A DNA stretch of 64,000 bases, from assembly GCF_016406085.1 (NCBI RefSeq), contig NZ_JAEHFJ010000006.1:62001-126000 (forward strand), read 5' to 3'. Below are positions 36,379-44,382 of the stretch, one piece after another (the stretch's first letter is position 1; each line of letters starts with the position of its first letter). Both the position numbers and the translations under genes were made by a program. Under the pieces are notes generated by a model. That model made no database searches. It saw only the letters and a list, made by a program, of their open reading frames with translations, and was not told where the DNA came from. This DNA is from Aureibaculum flavum. GTDB lineage: Bacteria > Bacteroidota > Bacteroidia > Flavobacteriales > Flavobacteriaceae.

Positions 36379-36585
36379 CTACTGTGGTTTTTTTGGTGTT
36401 ACTATGCAGGCTCCTCGAAATACTTGCAAATTCACCATAAATTTTCCGTTATACTCACCTAAAGCACCATCTGCTTTAGTGAAATTTGGATATGGTTGGT
36501 AAACACTGGCGGTCTACCCCAAAAGTTATCCTTAATTTAATTGGTCAGCTGCTATATCCTATTTAAATTCCGTTGGTAAACGCAT
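36379..36585 (-). pseudogene. Relic of egtB (ergothioneine sulfoxide synthase), C-terminal part
   Basis: Read on the minus strand from 36585, one frame gives MRLPTEFK, then, after several stops, TASVYQPYPNFTKADG and ALGEYNGKFMVNLQVFRGA, ending at TAG 36379-36381. RLPTE, Y.PYP.F, GEYNGKFM and VxRG are landmarks of the EgtB C-terminal FGE-sulfatase-like domain. In-frame TAG/TAA codons replace positions where the family usually has tryptophan (after RLPTEFK, before the TAS segment). Both the beginning and the end of the gene are missing. It is clearly non-functional. Confidence 0.8.
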
Positions 36586-36668
36586 TTTTTTTTAAGAATA
36601 CAAAGGCATAACCTTTGTAAAAATCGTATACATTACCGGTTAATTAGGGTTAAATATTTTCCAATCCA

Positions 36669-36950
36669 TTAAATTGTGACAACTACATCTTTCCAAAAAG
36701 CAACGTGATTTTTTATTTGTTTTGCAGCTTCCGAAGGAGTTTTGTAATACCAACCAGCATCCTTTGATACTTTACCATTAACCTCTATGTCGTAATAGGA
36801 TGCTAGACCTTTCCAAGGACATGTACTTTCATGTGAACTTTCTTTAAAATATTGAATATTTAAACTCTCTAATGGAAAATAGTGGTTGCCTTCTAATTCT
36901 ATAGTGTTATTACTCTCAGCTATTATACTATTATTAAATATTGCTTTCAT
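36669..36950 (-). CDS. DUF427 protein
   Basis: A 93-residue protein of the DUF427 fold: MKAIFNNSIIAES, then EGNHYFPLESLN, the conserved STCPWKGLASYYDI (Cys at about 44), GWYYKTPSEAAKQI, and a final NHVAFWKDVVV. The family is small and soluble with no proven activity. It probably led the old ergothioneine-related operon, 84 bp upstream of the EgtB relic. The initiating ATG at 36950 is the only sensible start. Its promoter region is shared with the divergent sigma factor gene. Confidence 0.88.
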   Translation of the reverse strand: MKAIFNNSIIAESNNTIELEGNHYFPLESLNIQYFKESSHESTCPWKGLASYYDIEVNGKVSKDAGWYYKTPSEAAKQIKNHVAFWKDVVVTI

Positions 36951-37244
36951 ATTATGTATCGATTTAAATTTTAAATGGCCTTCTATAAATCTATTATAGA
37001 AAGTTTATTTTGACTTTTATCTTTGGTTTATAAAGCATTCCATTTTACGTAATAGTTGCTGTATCAATTCATATTCCAACAGTTTCATTTAATAATGAAT
37101 AGCATTGAATCTTTTAAAAATAACTAATTATAATTAATAAACATAATTTAGTTTATTTTCAGTCATCAATTTGCATTAATGTATTCCCGCATTATTTCAG
37201 ATATATAGGTTTATAATACAAATTTTTGAAAGGTTTTAAAATAG
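36951..37244. other. Divergent intergenic region between DUF427 and sigma factor genes
   Basis: Nearly 300 bp without a gene. TTCTATA (36981-36987) and TATAGAA (36995-37001) form a perfect 7-bp inverted repeat with a 7-nt spacer, 31 bp upstream of the DUF427 start, which could be an operator. The rest is featureless AT-rich sequence up to the sigma-gene promoter. Confidence 0.4.
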
Positions 37245-37252
37245 TATATTTG
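37245..37252 (+). promoter_or_regulatory. Promoter -7 box of the ECF sigma gene (TATATTTG)
   Basis: TATATTTG matches TANNTTTG, with TTTTTG at 37223-37228 as a possible -33 element 16 bp upstream. The transcript would start near 37258, about 24 nt before ATG 37282. Confidence 0.6.
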
Positions 37253-37281
37253 ATTTATTATAATTACGGACTTAAATTTTC

Positions 37282-37863
37282 ATGGAAGATAATAAAGGTG
37301 ATACATCAGTTGTATTTGAGAACTGGGTCAATGAGTTTAGTGATGCTCTTTACTCATGGGCATTATACAAGACTTCCTCTAAAGAAACAGCAGAAGATTT
37401 AGTTCAAGACACCTTTGTGTCTGCTTTTCACAACATAGATAGTTTTAAAAGACAAAGCCAACCAAAAACTTGGTTATTTTCTATTCTGAATAATAAAATC
37501 ATTGATTATTATCGTAAAAACGCGAAAATTAAAAAGCACGAATTTAAGCTCTCCGAAAAGGCAGGGTTTCAATTATCTGATAATTTATTTAATGAAACTA
37601 ATGGCTGGAAAACTAGAGAAATAGCCCCTATTTGGGATCAAGAAGAGGAATTATTAGACAACCCAGAATTTAATGGTGTTATGGCTGCTTGTATTGATAA
37701 TTTACCAGAAAAATGGAAAACCGCTATCACTTCAAAGTATTTAACAGATAAAAAGGCGAAAGAAATTTGTCAGGATTTAGGCATTACTGTGTCGAATTAT
37801 TGGCAGATTGTGCATAGAGCTAAACTTTTACTAAAAGAATGTTTAGAAACAAATTGGGTCTGA
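37282..37863 (+). CDS. ECF-type RNA polymerase sigma factor
   Basis: A 193-residue sigma-70 family protein with region 2 (about 15-85: YSWALYKTSSKETAEDLVQDTFVSAFHNIDSF, then PKTWLFSILNNKIIDYYRK) and region 4 (about 135-190: LPEKWKTAITSKYLTDKKAKEICQDLGI, TVSNYWQIVHRAKLLLKECLE). The helix-turn-helix with SNYWQIVHRAK is typical of Bacteroidota ECF factors. The next gene, 14 bp downstream, encodes a small HxxxCxxC protein, a usual anti-sigma arrangement. Likely targets include the following OB-fold and YceI genes, but no shared promoter was identified. Confidence 0.92.
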   Translation: MEDNKGDTSVVFENWVNEFSDALYSWALYKTSSKETAEDLVQDTFVSAFHNIDSFKRQSQPKTWLFSILNNKIIDYYRKNAKIKKHEFKLSEKAGFQLSDNLFNETNGWKTREIAPIWDQEEELLDNPEFNGVMAACIDNLPEKWKTAITSKYLTDKKAKEICQDLGITVSNYWQIVHRAKLLLKECLETNWV

Positions 37864-37877
37864 AAAGAAGTAATAAA

Positions 37878-38156
37878 ATGAAAAAAATACTACAAAAAAT
37901 AATGAATAAATTAATTAACTCATGTAAAAAGACTACTGAGCTAATAGATAAAGAAGCTATTTCTAAATTAACTTTAACAGAAAAAGCACAATTACAACTG
38001 CACAAGTCTATGTGTAAAACATGTGATGCATATGCACATCGTTCAAAATTTTTAGACAATGCTATTGGTAAATTATTTAACCATAACGCTCCACATAATA
38101 AGACGAAACTTTCCGATGATAGCAAGTCTAAAATTCTTGAAAAACTAAAAAAATAA
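37878..38156 (+). CDS. Small zinc-finger anti-sigma candidate
   Basis: A 92-residue cytosolic protein containing HKSMCKTCDAY, an HxxxCxxC zinc motif (His42, Cys46, Cys49) of the anti-sigma (zf-HC2-like) type. Helices flank it (TEKAQLQL before; DDSKSKILEKLKK at the end). It lacks a membrane segment, so it would be a soluble redox- or metal-sensitive anti-sigma factor. An upstream ATG inside the sigma gene (37839) is possible, but the A-rich leader before ATG 37878 fits better. Confidence 0.78.
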   Translation: MKKILQKIMNKLINSCKKTTELIDKEAISKLTLTEKAQLQLHKSMCKTCDAYAHRSKFLDNAIGKLFNHNAPHNKTKLSDDSKSKILEKLKK

Positions 38157-38232
38157 TAATTTTTAATATTTTTTTGTCAGGAAATAAAAACTCTGAGTCT
38201 ATTCTTTTGTAAACCAAAAAATAGATAATAAA

Positions 38233-38700
38233 ATGAGTATCACAAAAAAAATAGTTCTAGGTCTCGGTATCGTTATTATAATCATTGGCATTATTGGAGC
38301 CATGATGTTTTTTAAGCCCCAAAGAGATGTACAAAACACCAAAACAGATTTCAGTTATCAGGCAAGTGAAATCGTAAATGAATACCTTACGGATTCCAAT
38401 AATGCAAACAATAAATATTTAGACGAAGAAGGCAATTCTAAAGTTTTAGAAATAGAAGGTCTTGTTGCTAAAATCTCTGAAGACTTCAATAATCAAAAAG
38501 TAATCCTATTAAAATCTGCAACGGATAAAGCCGGTGTAAGCTGCACTTTTACAAAAGACACCAACGAGCATACATTAAATATTAAAACTGGTGATAAAAT
38601 AACCGTAAAAGGTGTGATTCGATCTGGAGCCGCATTTGATGCTGATTTAGATATGTATGAAAACGTAATCCTAGAAAAATGTGATATTATTTCTAAATAG
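38233..38700 (+). CDS. Membrane-anchored OB-fold protein (tRNA_anti-like)
   Basis: A 155-residue protein with one N-terminal membrane anchor (IVLGLGIVIIIIGIIGAMMFF, about 7-27) and an extracytoplasmic OB-fold (about 68-150). The signature is KVLEIEGLVAKISEDFNNQKVILLKSA, then GDKITVKGVIRSGAAFDADLDMYENVILEKC. The tRNA_anti-like family has no known function outside its fold. It lies between the sigma/anti-sigma pair and yceI, with small gaps, so a shared envelope-stress unit is likely. Confidence 0.8.
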   Translation: MSITKKIVLGLGIVIIIIGIIGAMMFFKPQRDVQNTKTDFSYQASEIVNEYLTDSNNANNKYLDEEGNSKVLEIEGLVAKISEDFNNQKVILLKSATDKAGVSCTFTKDTNEHTLNIKTGDKITVKGVIRSGAAFDADLDMYENVILEKCDIISK

Positions 38701-38746
38701 ACAAGTAAATAAAAAGTATAACTATAATCATTAAATTTTAAAATAA

Positions 38747-39292
38747 ATGAAAAAATCATTCTTAACAATCGTAGCATTAGTAGCAATTACAGTAAGTTCA
38801 TTTGCTCAAAAACAAGTAAGTTCAAAGACGCATCTAAAATTTTTCTCTACAACACCAGCAGAGGATATTGAAGCTAACAATTACAAAGCTATAAGTACAT
38901 TAGATACGAGTACAGGAGATCTTGTATTTTCAGTACCTATGCAAAGTTTTGAATTTGAAAAAGCACTGATGCAAGAGCATTTTAACAGTAAAAAATTTTT
39001 AAATACAAAAGCAAATCCTAAAGCAAAATTAAAAGCAAAACTTGTTAATCTTGACAATGTTAAATTTAACACTGATGGCTCTTATACTGCAAATGTGGAA
39101 GGTGATTTAACCATAAATGGTGTTACTAAACCCATAAATGAGAAAGTAACTTTTAAGATAGAGGGAGGTAAAATTAATCTTACTTCTAAATTCAATCTAA
39201 CGTTGGCAGATTATGAAGTGGCTTTCAAAAAAGGAAAACCTTCAACAAATATTGCTAAAACCGTAGAAGTAACTGTTGAAGCAAATTTTTAG
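38747..39292 (+). CDS. YceI-family periplasmic protein
   Basis: A 181-residue exported protein with signal peptide (MKKSFLTIVALVAITVSSFAQ) and the YceI lipocalin-like barrel: THLKFFSTTPAEDIEANN, LVFSVPMQSFEFEKALMQEHFN, VEGDLTINGVTKPINEKV and SKFNLTLADYEV. YceI proteins bind isoprenoid or other lipophilic ligands. It follows the OB-fold gene by 46 bp and ends before a strong terminator, closing the sigma-factor operon. Confidence 0.92.
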   Translation: MKKSFLTIVALVAITVSSFAQKQVSSKTHLKFFSTTPAEDIEANNYKAISTLDTSTGDLVFSVPMQSFEFEKALMQEHFNSKKFLNTKANPKAKLKAKLVNLDNVKFNTDGSYTANVEGDLTINGVTKPINEKVTFKIEGGKINLTSKFNLTLADYEVAFKKGKPSTNIAKTVEVTVEANF

Positions 39293-39341
39293 TTTTTGAT
39301 TTTGAGTTTTTAGAAAGGAGGCATTGCAACCTTTCTTGTAT

Positions 39342-39370
39342 ATACCAGTGAATACTATTTTCACTGGTAT
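39342..39370 (+). terminator. Strong intrinsic terminator after yceI
   Basis: ATACCAGTGAA (39342-39352) and TTCACTGGTAT (39360-39370) form a perfect 11-bp stem with a 7-nt loop, followed by TTTTTC. A smaller GAAAGG/CCTTTC hairpin precedes it (39314-39335). Confidence 0.88.
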
Positions 39371-39470
39371 TTTTCTATGAACTTAAGTATCGATTCAGCG
39401 TATTTTAAAAGCATTCTTTCTTTAAAAAACTGGACTCAAAACCAATTTGAAACTTTCTATAAATTGAAGT

Positions 39471-39974
39471 ATGAAAATCTTTTGTCAAGAAAATCTAAAC
39501 GAAATAAAAAAGGTATTGCATCAATTAACAAATGAGCAATATAACGTTCCTTCCTGCACTTTATTTGGAGCCACTATTGGGCAACATGTGAGACATATTT
39601 TAGAGTTTTACCAAAGCCTTTTATCAGGTGTAAAAACGAATACAATTAATTACGACAGCCGTAAGAGAAATGTTTTAATTGAAACAGACACGCATTATGC
39701 TATTCAAATAATTGACAGTATAAATGATGGTTTAAAAACTATTAACGCTGATAAGTTACTCATTCTTGAAGGCGATTTTTGTGCGAAAGAAGGAAAAAAA
39801 ATAAAAATACAGACTTCTCTTTTAAGAGAATTAGCTTACTGTTTAGAGCATAGCATACATCATCAAGCACTAATTAAAGTTGGGTTGTTAGAACTAAATA
39901 GCATCTCCCTAATTGAAGACACTTTTGGATTAGCACCAGCAACATTAAGATATAGAAAACAATGTAAAAAGTAA
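39471..39974 (+). CDS. DinB-family protein
   Basis: A 167-residue four-helix-bundle protein. The metal-binding histidine triad of DinB/YfiT-like proteins is visible as IGQHVRHILEFYQ (His48, His51-type helix) and CLEHSIHHQALIK (about 124-136). Members are thiol-dependent transferases or of unknown function. It is a single gene after the yceI terminator. A cleaner ATG further in is not available, so 39471 is used. Confidence 0.82.
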   Translation: MKIFCQENLNEIKKVLHQLTNEQYNVPSCTLFGATIGQHVRHILEFYQSLLSGVKTNTINYDSRKRNVLIETDTHYAIQIIDSINDGLKTINADKLLILEGDFCAKEGKKIKIQTSLLRELAYCLEHSIHHQALIKVGLLELNSISLIEDTFGLAPATLRYRKQCKK

Positions 39975-40075
39975 CATTTCGATTATTGGAATGTCGAGTA
40001 AATGCAACTCTTATTTCTCGCGTTTCTTTTTTTAAAATTTTATTTCTTATCAATTACCAGTTCTTTAGTATCCTT

Positions 40076-40960
40076 TTAAATTTTAAAACGTATTCCAGTT
40101 TTGAAATAGTAAAAGTTATTCTTATTGACCGTAGTTACCGTATTATGTTTTTTGTCTTTTAATTTGGCACTACTACTAATGATATTGGCAAGGTTTGCAT
40201 AGAGTTCCAGATGTTTTGTGAGTTTGTATTCATATCTAAAACCAGCAATGATAATAGACATGTTTGCCTTATTTGCAATATCTTCATCATTCACTAAAAG
40301 TCCATCTTGAATATTGGCTGTAAACCCGTCCAATTCAGCAACCATTTTAAATCTAGATTTTTCAGAAAAATGGTATTGTAAGTTCGATTTAGGGACCCCT
40401 AAATTATAAGACCACTTGGGATGAAATTTTCGATAATAACTAATAAATGGAAGTGGAAAGGGAATTCCCCTATTTTCTGAATAGGATACACCGAGAATCA
40501 ACCGATAAGGTTTAGACACAGTACTATCCTTTCTTTTGTCATTAATAAAAACTAAATCACCTGAGAATACTGCATCTTCAAAGGTTAGTTTCTTTACCAA
40601 ATTCGAGCTATAACCTGTTGATAACCGAGCTCCAATACGCCAATTATCATTCATCTTGTAGGTATAACCAATGTTTATATCTAGCAATTGGAAGTCATCA
40701 ATTGCATCGATATCAAAATTAGTAACTCGTTTATCAAAAGACAATTCTATTTTACTGTAGTCCAACCCTACCAATAAAAAACTATCCTCATTTAGTTTTA
40801 TAGGATAATTGAACAAACCTCTAAAGCGATCGTAACCAACATCTGAATTACCTATAGGTAGTCTTGTATAATCTATTTTAGCAAGGTTAGACAATTGTGC
40901 AGAACAAAACATTGTACCCATTAAAAAAATGATTACAATTTTAAATAAATTTTGTCTCAT
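40076..40960 (-). CDS. DUF6268-type outer-membrane beta-barrel protein
   Basis: A 294-residue exported protein (signal peptide ending FCSAQ) with alternating amphipathic strands throughout, such as DDFQLLDINIGYTYKMNDNWRIGARLSTGYS and AGFRYEYKLTKHLELYANLANII. The terminal strand FYYFKTGIRFKI ends in an aromatic-x-hydrophobic pattern of outer-membrane barrels. Function is unknown. It has its own upstream region (about 200 bp from the MoxR operon end, same strand). Confidence 0.78.
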   Translation of the reverse strand: MRQNLFKIVIIFLMGTMFCSAQLSNLAKIDYTRLPIGNSDVGYDRFRGLFNYPIKLNEDSFLLVGLDYSKIELSFDKRVTNFDIDAIDDFQLLDINIGYTYKMNDNWRIGARLSTGYSSNLVKKLTFEDAVFSGDLVFINDKRKDSTVSKPYRLILGVSYSENRGIPFPLPFISYYRKFHPKWSYNLGVPKSNLQYHFSEKSRFKMVAELDGFTANIQDGLLVNDEDIANKANMSIIIAGFRYEYKLTKHLELYANLANIISSSAKLKDKKHNTVTTVNKNNFYYFKTGIRFKI

Positions 40961-41158
40961 ATATAATTTTTCAAGTAGCTGTTTTACAGGGTTTATTAAG
41001 TTTCGAAAAGAAGAAATTATATTTTTTTAACGGAATATAGGAATTGCAGCTACACAATTTCACAAGTAATTAATATCTGAATAGCCGTTAACCGTTTATA
41101 TAACTTTAGAAATCTCACTATTAATTATAGTATTTGCTCTAGTAAATTAAAAAAGTAA

Positions 41159-42112
41159 TTAAAACAGCTCCTTTATAATTTGCTCTTCTGTAATACCTTC
41201 TGCTTCTGCCTTATAATTTTTCACGATTCTATGGCGTAAAATAGCTTCTGCAACCGCTTGAACATCTTCAATATCAGGTGAGAATTTACCATGAATGGCT
41301 GCATACCCTTTTGCTGCAATTATTAAGTTTTGTGAAGCTCTTGGGCCAGCTCCCCAATCAATATAATCATTTACAATTTGTGCTGCTTTTGTAGAATTAG
41401 GTCGTGTTTTAGAAACCAAACTTACCGCATATTCTATTACATTGTCAGCAACAGGAATACGTCTTATTAAATGTTGTAAATTCAAAATTTCTTGAGCCGA
41501 AAAAATAGGGTTAATAACTTTAACCTCATCGTTTGTAGTGCTTTTTACAATATCAACCTCTTCTTGATAGGTAGGATAATCTAAAAATATAGAAAACATA
41601 AACCTATCCAATTGTGCTTCAGGCAATGGATAGGTCCCTTCTTGTTCTATTGGGTTTTGCGTTGCCAATACAAAAAATGGAGCATCTAACTTATATTGAT
41701 GACCCGCTACCGTAACTGACTTTTCTTGCATTGCCTCTAATAAAGCGGCTTGTGTCTTAGGTGGAGTTCTATTAATTTCATCAGCTAAGACGATATTAGA
41801 AAAAATCGGTCCTTTTATAAATTTAAAATGTCTATTTTCATCTAATATCTCACTACCAATAATATCAGAAGGCATTAAATCTGGCGTAAATTGAATCCGC
41901 TTAAAATCTAAGCCTAAAGTTTGTGAAATAGTGTTTACCAATAAAGTTTTAGCTAAGCCTGGAACTCCAATTAGTAAAGAGTGACCTCCACATAAAACGG
42001 AAAGCAATACATGATCTATTGCATCGTGTTGGCCAATAATAATTTTACCAACCTCTTGTTGAAGTTCTTTATACTTAATTACTAAATTTTCGACTGCTGC
42101 TACGTCAGACAT
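41159..42112 (-). CDS. MoxR-family AAA+ ATPase
   Basis: A 317-residue ATPase with Walker A GVPGLAKT (near 45), Walker B LADEINRTPPKTQAALLEAMQE (near 107), sensor ATQNPIEQEGTYPLPEAQLDRFMF and an RHRI arginine-finger region near the end. MoxR proteins act as chaperone-like ATPases with VWA-domain partners, which are not present here. A TTG at 42118 precedes ATG 42112, which is taken as the start. It lies 54 bp downstream of a PpiC-type foldase, probably in one operon with three foldase genes, suggesting a role in envelope protein maturation. Confidence 0.92.
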   Translation of the reverse strand: MSDVAAVENLVIKYKELQQEVGKIIIGQHDAIDHVLLSVLCGGHSLLIGVPGLAKTLLVNTISQTLGLDFKRIQFTPDLMPSDIIGSEILDENRHFKFIKGPIFSNIVLADEINRTPPKTQAALLEAMQEKSVTVAGHQYKLDAPFFVLATQNPIEQEGTYPLPEAQLDRFMFSIFLDYPTYQEEVDIVKSTTNDEVKVINPIFSAQEILNLQHLIRRIPVADNVIEYAVSLVSKTRPNSTKAAQIVNDYIDWGAGPRASQNLIIAAKGYAAIHGKFSPDIEDVQAVAEAILRHRIVKNYKAEAEGITEEQIIKELF

Positions 42113-42166
42113 TGACAACTATTTAATGGTTTAATTTATACTACTAATGCATTATGAATTTACTGA

Positions 42167-43540
42167 CTATTGAGGACTTTCTTTTTTCCAATTGTTTTTA
42201 AAATCACAATTGCTATAGTCCTTATTTATTTTAATATAAGTATCTCCTATTTTATCTTTAGTCCATTTAGCAATGGTTTCTTCTTTTTTCTTTTGTAAAG
42301 CTAACCCTTGTATTTTAACATAATCCTTAACTAAATCAGCCGTATGTGCATCGGTTTTAGATTTCATTAAGATTATTTTAAACATTTCTTTTCCTTCTCT
42401 AGTTCTATCTAAAAACACATCGGTTACGTCTCCTTTTTTTAAGGTGCTAACACGGGCATACAGTGTAGGATCCATTCTTGTTAAATCAAACTTAGAGTCA
42501 TTCGTTTCAGGATTCATTAACAACCCTTTGTTCGCTTTTGTTTCTTTTTCTTCAGAATATTTTACAACCGCATCATCGTACGAAATCTTTAGTTTTAAGA
42601 TTTCTGTTCTAATATTTTCTAAAGAATCTTTTACTTTTTCTTTCTGCTCATTCGTAACTTCTGGTTGCATTAATAAGTGTCTGGCATCGCGTTGTTTCCC
42701 CTTTACCTTTTCCACTTGTAAAATATGATATCCAAAATCAGATTTAAAAGGCTCAGACATTTCACCTTCATCTAAACTAAACGCAGCTTCTTTAAATTCA
42801 GTTACAAATTGACTTTCTCTTGTAATTGTATACAAACCACTATTTTCAGTTACACCAGGATCTTCTGAATACAAAATAGCTTTCATTTTAAAGTTACTAC
42901 CATTTTCAACATCCTTTTTAATTTCCTTAAGTTTATCAATTACTCTTTCAACTTCCTCTTTAGATGGTTCTGCATACATTACAATTTGTTGTAACTCAAT
43001 TTCTGCACCAATTTCAGGCAAATTATTTTCGTCTTCTAAACTTTTATAGTAATTCCGAACTTCTTCTGGAGTAACATCAACTTCTTCTGTCAATTGACGT
43101 TGCATTTTCTGAACCATCAAAGCTTCTTTTTCAACTTCATTAAATTCTTTTCTAAGATCAGCCATATCATTAAATCCATAATAATTATAGACTTTTTCTT
43201 CAGAGCCTAATTGTTGTAAGAAATAAGCAATTTTTTGTTCTACATTTTGGTTTATTTCCGCTTCTGTAACAACAACACTATCAATTACTGCATGGTGAGA
43301 CAACAATTTTCTTTCCATAATTTGCTCTAGCATTTCACAGTCAGATATATCTACCTTACCTTCACTTTGCTGTTCAAATTCTAATTTATAAGCAGCAATT
43401 TCAGATTCTAATACAATGTTTTTTCCAACAACAGTAGCAACACCATCTAATTTTACTCTTTTTTGAGTTTGAGTAGAATCCTGTGCTTGCGTGGTAAATG
43501 TAAATCCTAATAATATAAGTACTATAAACTTTTTTAACAT
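42167..43540 (-). CDS. Periplasmic PpiC/SurA-type peptidyl-prolyl isomerase
   Basis: A 457-residue exported protein (MLKKFIVLILLGFTFTTQAQ). It has an N-terminal SurA-like chaperone region (EQIMERKLLSHHAVIDSVVVTEAEINQNV), then a parvulin domain at about 160-265: GAEIELQQIVM, SEDPGVTENSGLYTI, and FKSDFGYHILQVEKVKGKQ. A more degenerate second parvulin-like segment follows (about 270-370). It assists folding of outer-membrane proteins. The frame opens 12 codons earlier, but that would overlap the previous gene; ATG 43540 lies just 1 nt after its stop. Confidence 0.9.
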   Translation of the reverse strand: MLKKFIVLILLGFTFTTQAQDSTQTQKRVKLDGVATVVGKNIVLESEIAAYKLEFEQQSEGKVDISDCEMLEQIMERKLLSHHAVIDSVVVTEAEINQNVEQKIAYFLQQLGSEEKVYNYYGFNDMADLRKEFNEVEKEALMVQKMQRQLTEEVDVTPEEVRNYYKSLEDENNLPEIGAEIELQQIVMYAEPSKEEVERVIDKLKEIKKDVENGSNFKMKAILYSEDPGVTENSGLYTITRESQFVTEFKEAAFSLDEGEMSEPFKSDFGYHILQVEKVKGKQRDARHLLMQPEVTNEQKEKVKDSLENIRTEILKLKISYDDAVVKYSEEKETKANKGLLMNPETNDSKFDLTRMDPTLYARVSTLKKGDVTDVFLDRTREGKEMFKIILMKSKTDAHTADLVKDYVKIQGLALQKKKEETIAKWTKDKIGDTYIKINKDYSNCDFKNNWKKESPQ

Positions 43541-43541
43541 A

Positions 43542-44381
43542 TTAATATATTTGAAATTCTTTATTTTTAATGGCATCTTCCGTTAATGTTTCTTCAATTT
43601 TCTTTAATAACTCAAGCTTACGCTTGTGCAATATCATTTGTTTTATGGTAGGTATGGCATAACTCATTGGAGCCGTATCATTCCGCAATAATACATCTTT
43701 AATTTTAACTAGGTAAACCCCTGTTGAATCTTCTTTATGAATAAATTTATTTTTCTTCAAAAAATCATTTTTATCATAACTTTTAAGGAATGACGCATTC
43801 TTTAAAACATCGTCATATTTTATCCAAATAGAATCATTTAAATTATGAGATTTTAATTGTAATTCTTGGTTCATTATTTTAATATCAGAATCGTGTTTAT
43901 CATCTTTAAATAATGAAATAAACTCCTTTGCATTATTAATCTTTTCATCAAAAAAGATATACCTAAACTTTATAAGAGCTTCATTCAATTTAAAAATCTC
44001 TGTATTATCTCCATAAAATTTTTCGATATCCTCTTCAGTAACTAGCGTATCTAATTCTTGTTTTACTACTGCTTCTTTATATTTATTGATCAATAAATCC
44101 TGGTGATATTGATTTACCAATGTGTTAATGTGCTCTTTCTCTTCGTGAAGATTAATTTTAGCTTTTTGAACCAACAATTGTTCTCTAGCCCACTTATTTA
44201 TATAATTTTTCACAAAAATTAAACTATCTTCTTGTGAAATATTATCAGGCAGTATTTCATTAATATCTTTTTCATATAAAACATTTTCATATACTTTAGC
44301 TACAGGATTTCCTTCATTTTCAGATCGTTTACACGAAAAAATGGCTAAAACTACAATTATATATATGATTCTATAATTCAA
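43542..44381 (-). CDS. Lipoprotein of the SurA/PpiC chaperone group, lacking a clear parvulin core
   Basis: A 279-residue lipoprotein (lipobox IFSC, Cys17). The N-terminal half resembles SurA-type chaperone helices (YINKWAREQLLVQKAKINL, DIEKFYGDNTEIFKLNEALIKFRYIFF). A C-terminal part (VYLVKIKDVLLRNDTAPMSYAIPTIKQMIL) is like that of PpiC proteins, but I see no complete parvulin catalytic region. It is sandwiched with 1-nt gaps between two PpiC genes, so it probably works with them in outer-membrane protein biogenesis, perhaps as a chaperone without isomerase activity. Confidence 0.75.
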   Translation of the reverse strand: MNYRIIYIIVVLAIFSCKRSENEGNPVAKVYENVLYEKDINEILPDNISQEDSLIFVKNYINKWAREQLLVQKAKINLHEEKEHINTLVNQYHQDLLINKYKEAVVKQELDTLVTEEDIEKFYGDNTEIFKLNEALIKFRYIFFDEKINNAKEFISLFKDDKHDSDIKIMNQELQLKSHNLNDSIWIKYDDVLKNASFLKSYDKNDFLKKNKFIHKEDSTGVYLVKIKDVLLRNDTAPMSYAIPTIKQMILHKRKLELLKKIEETLTEDAIKNKEFQIY

Positions 44382-44382
44382 A

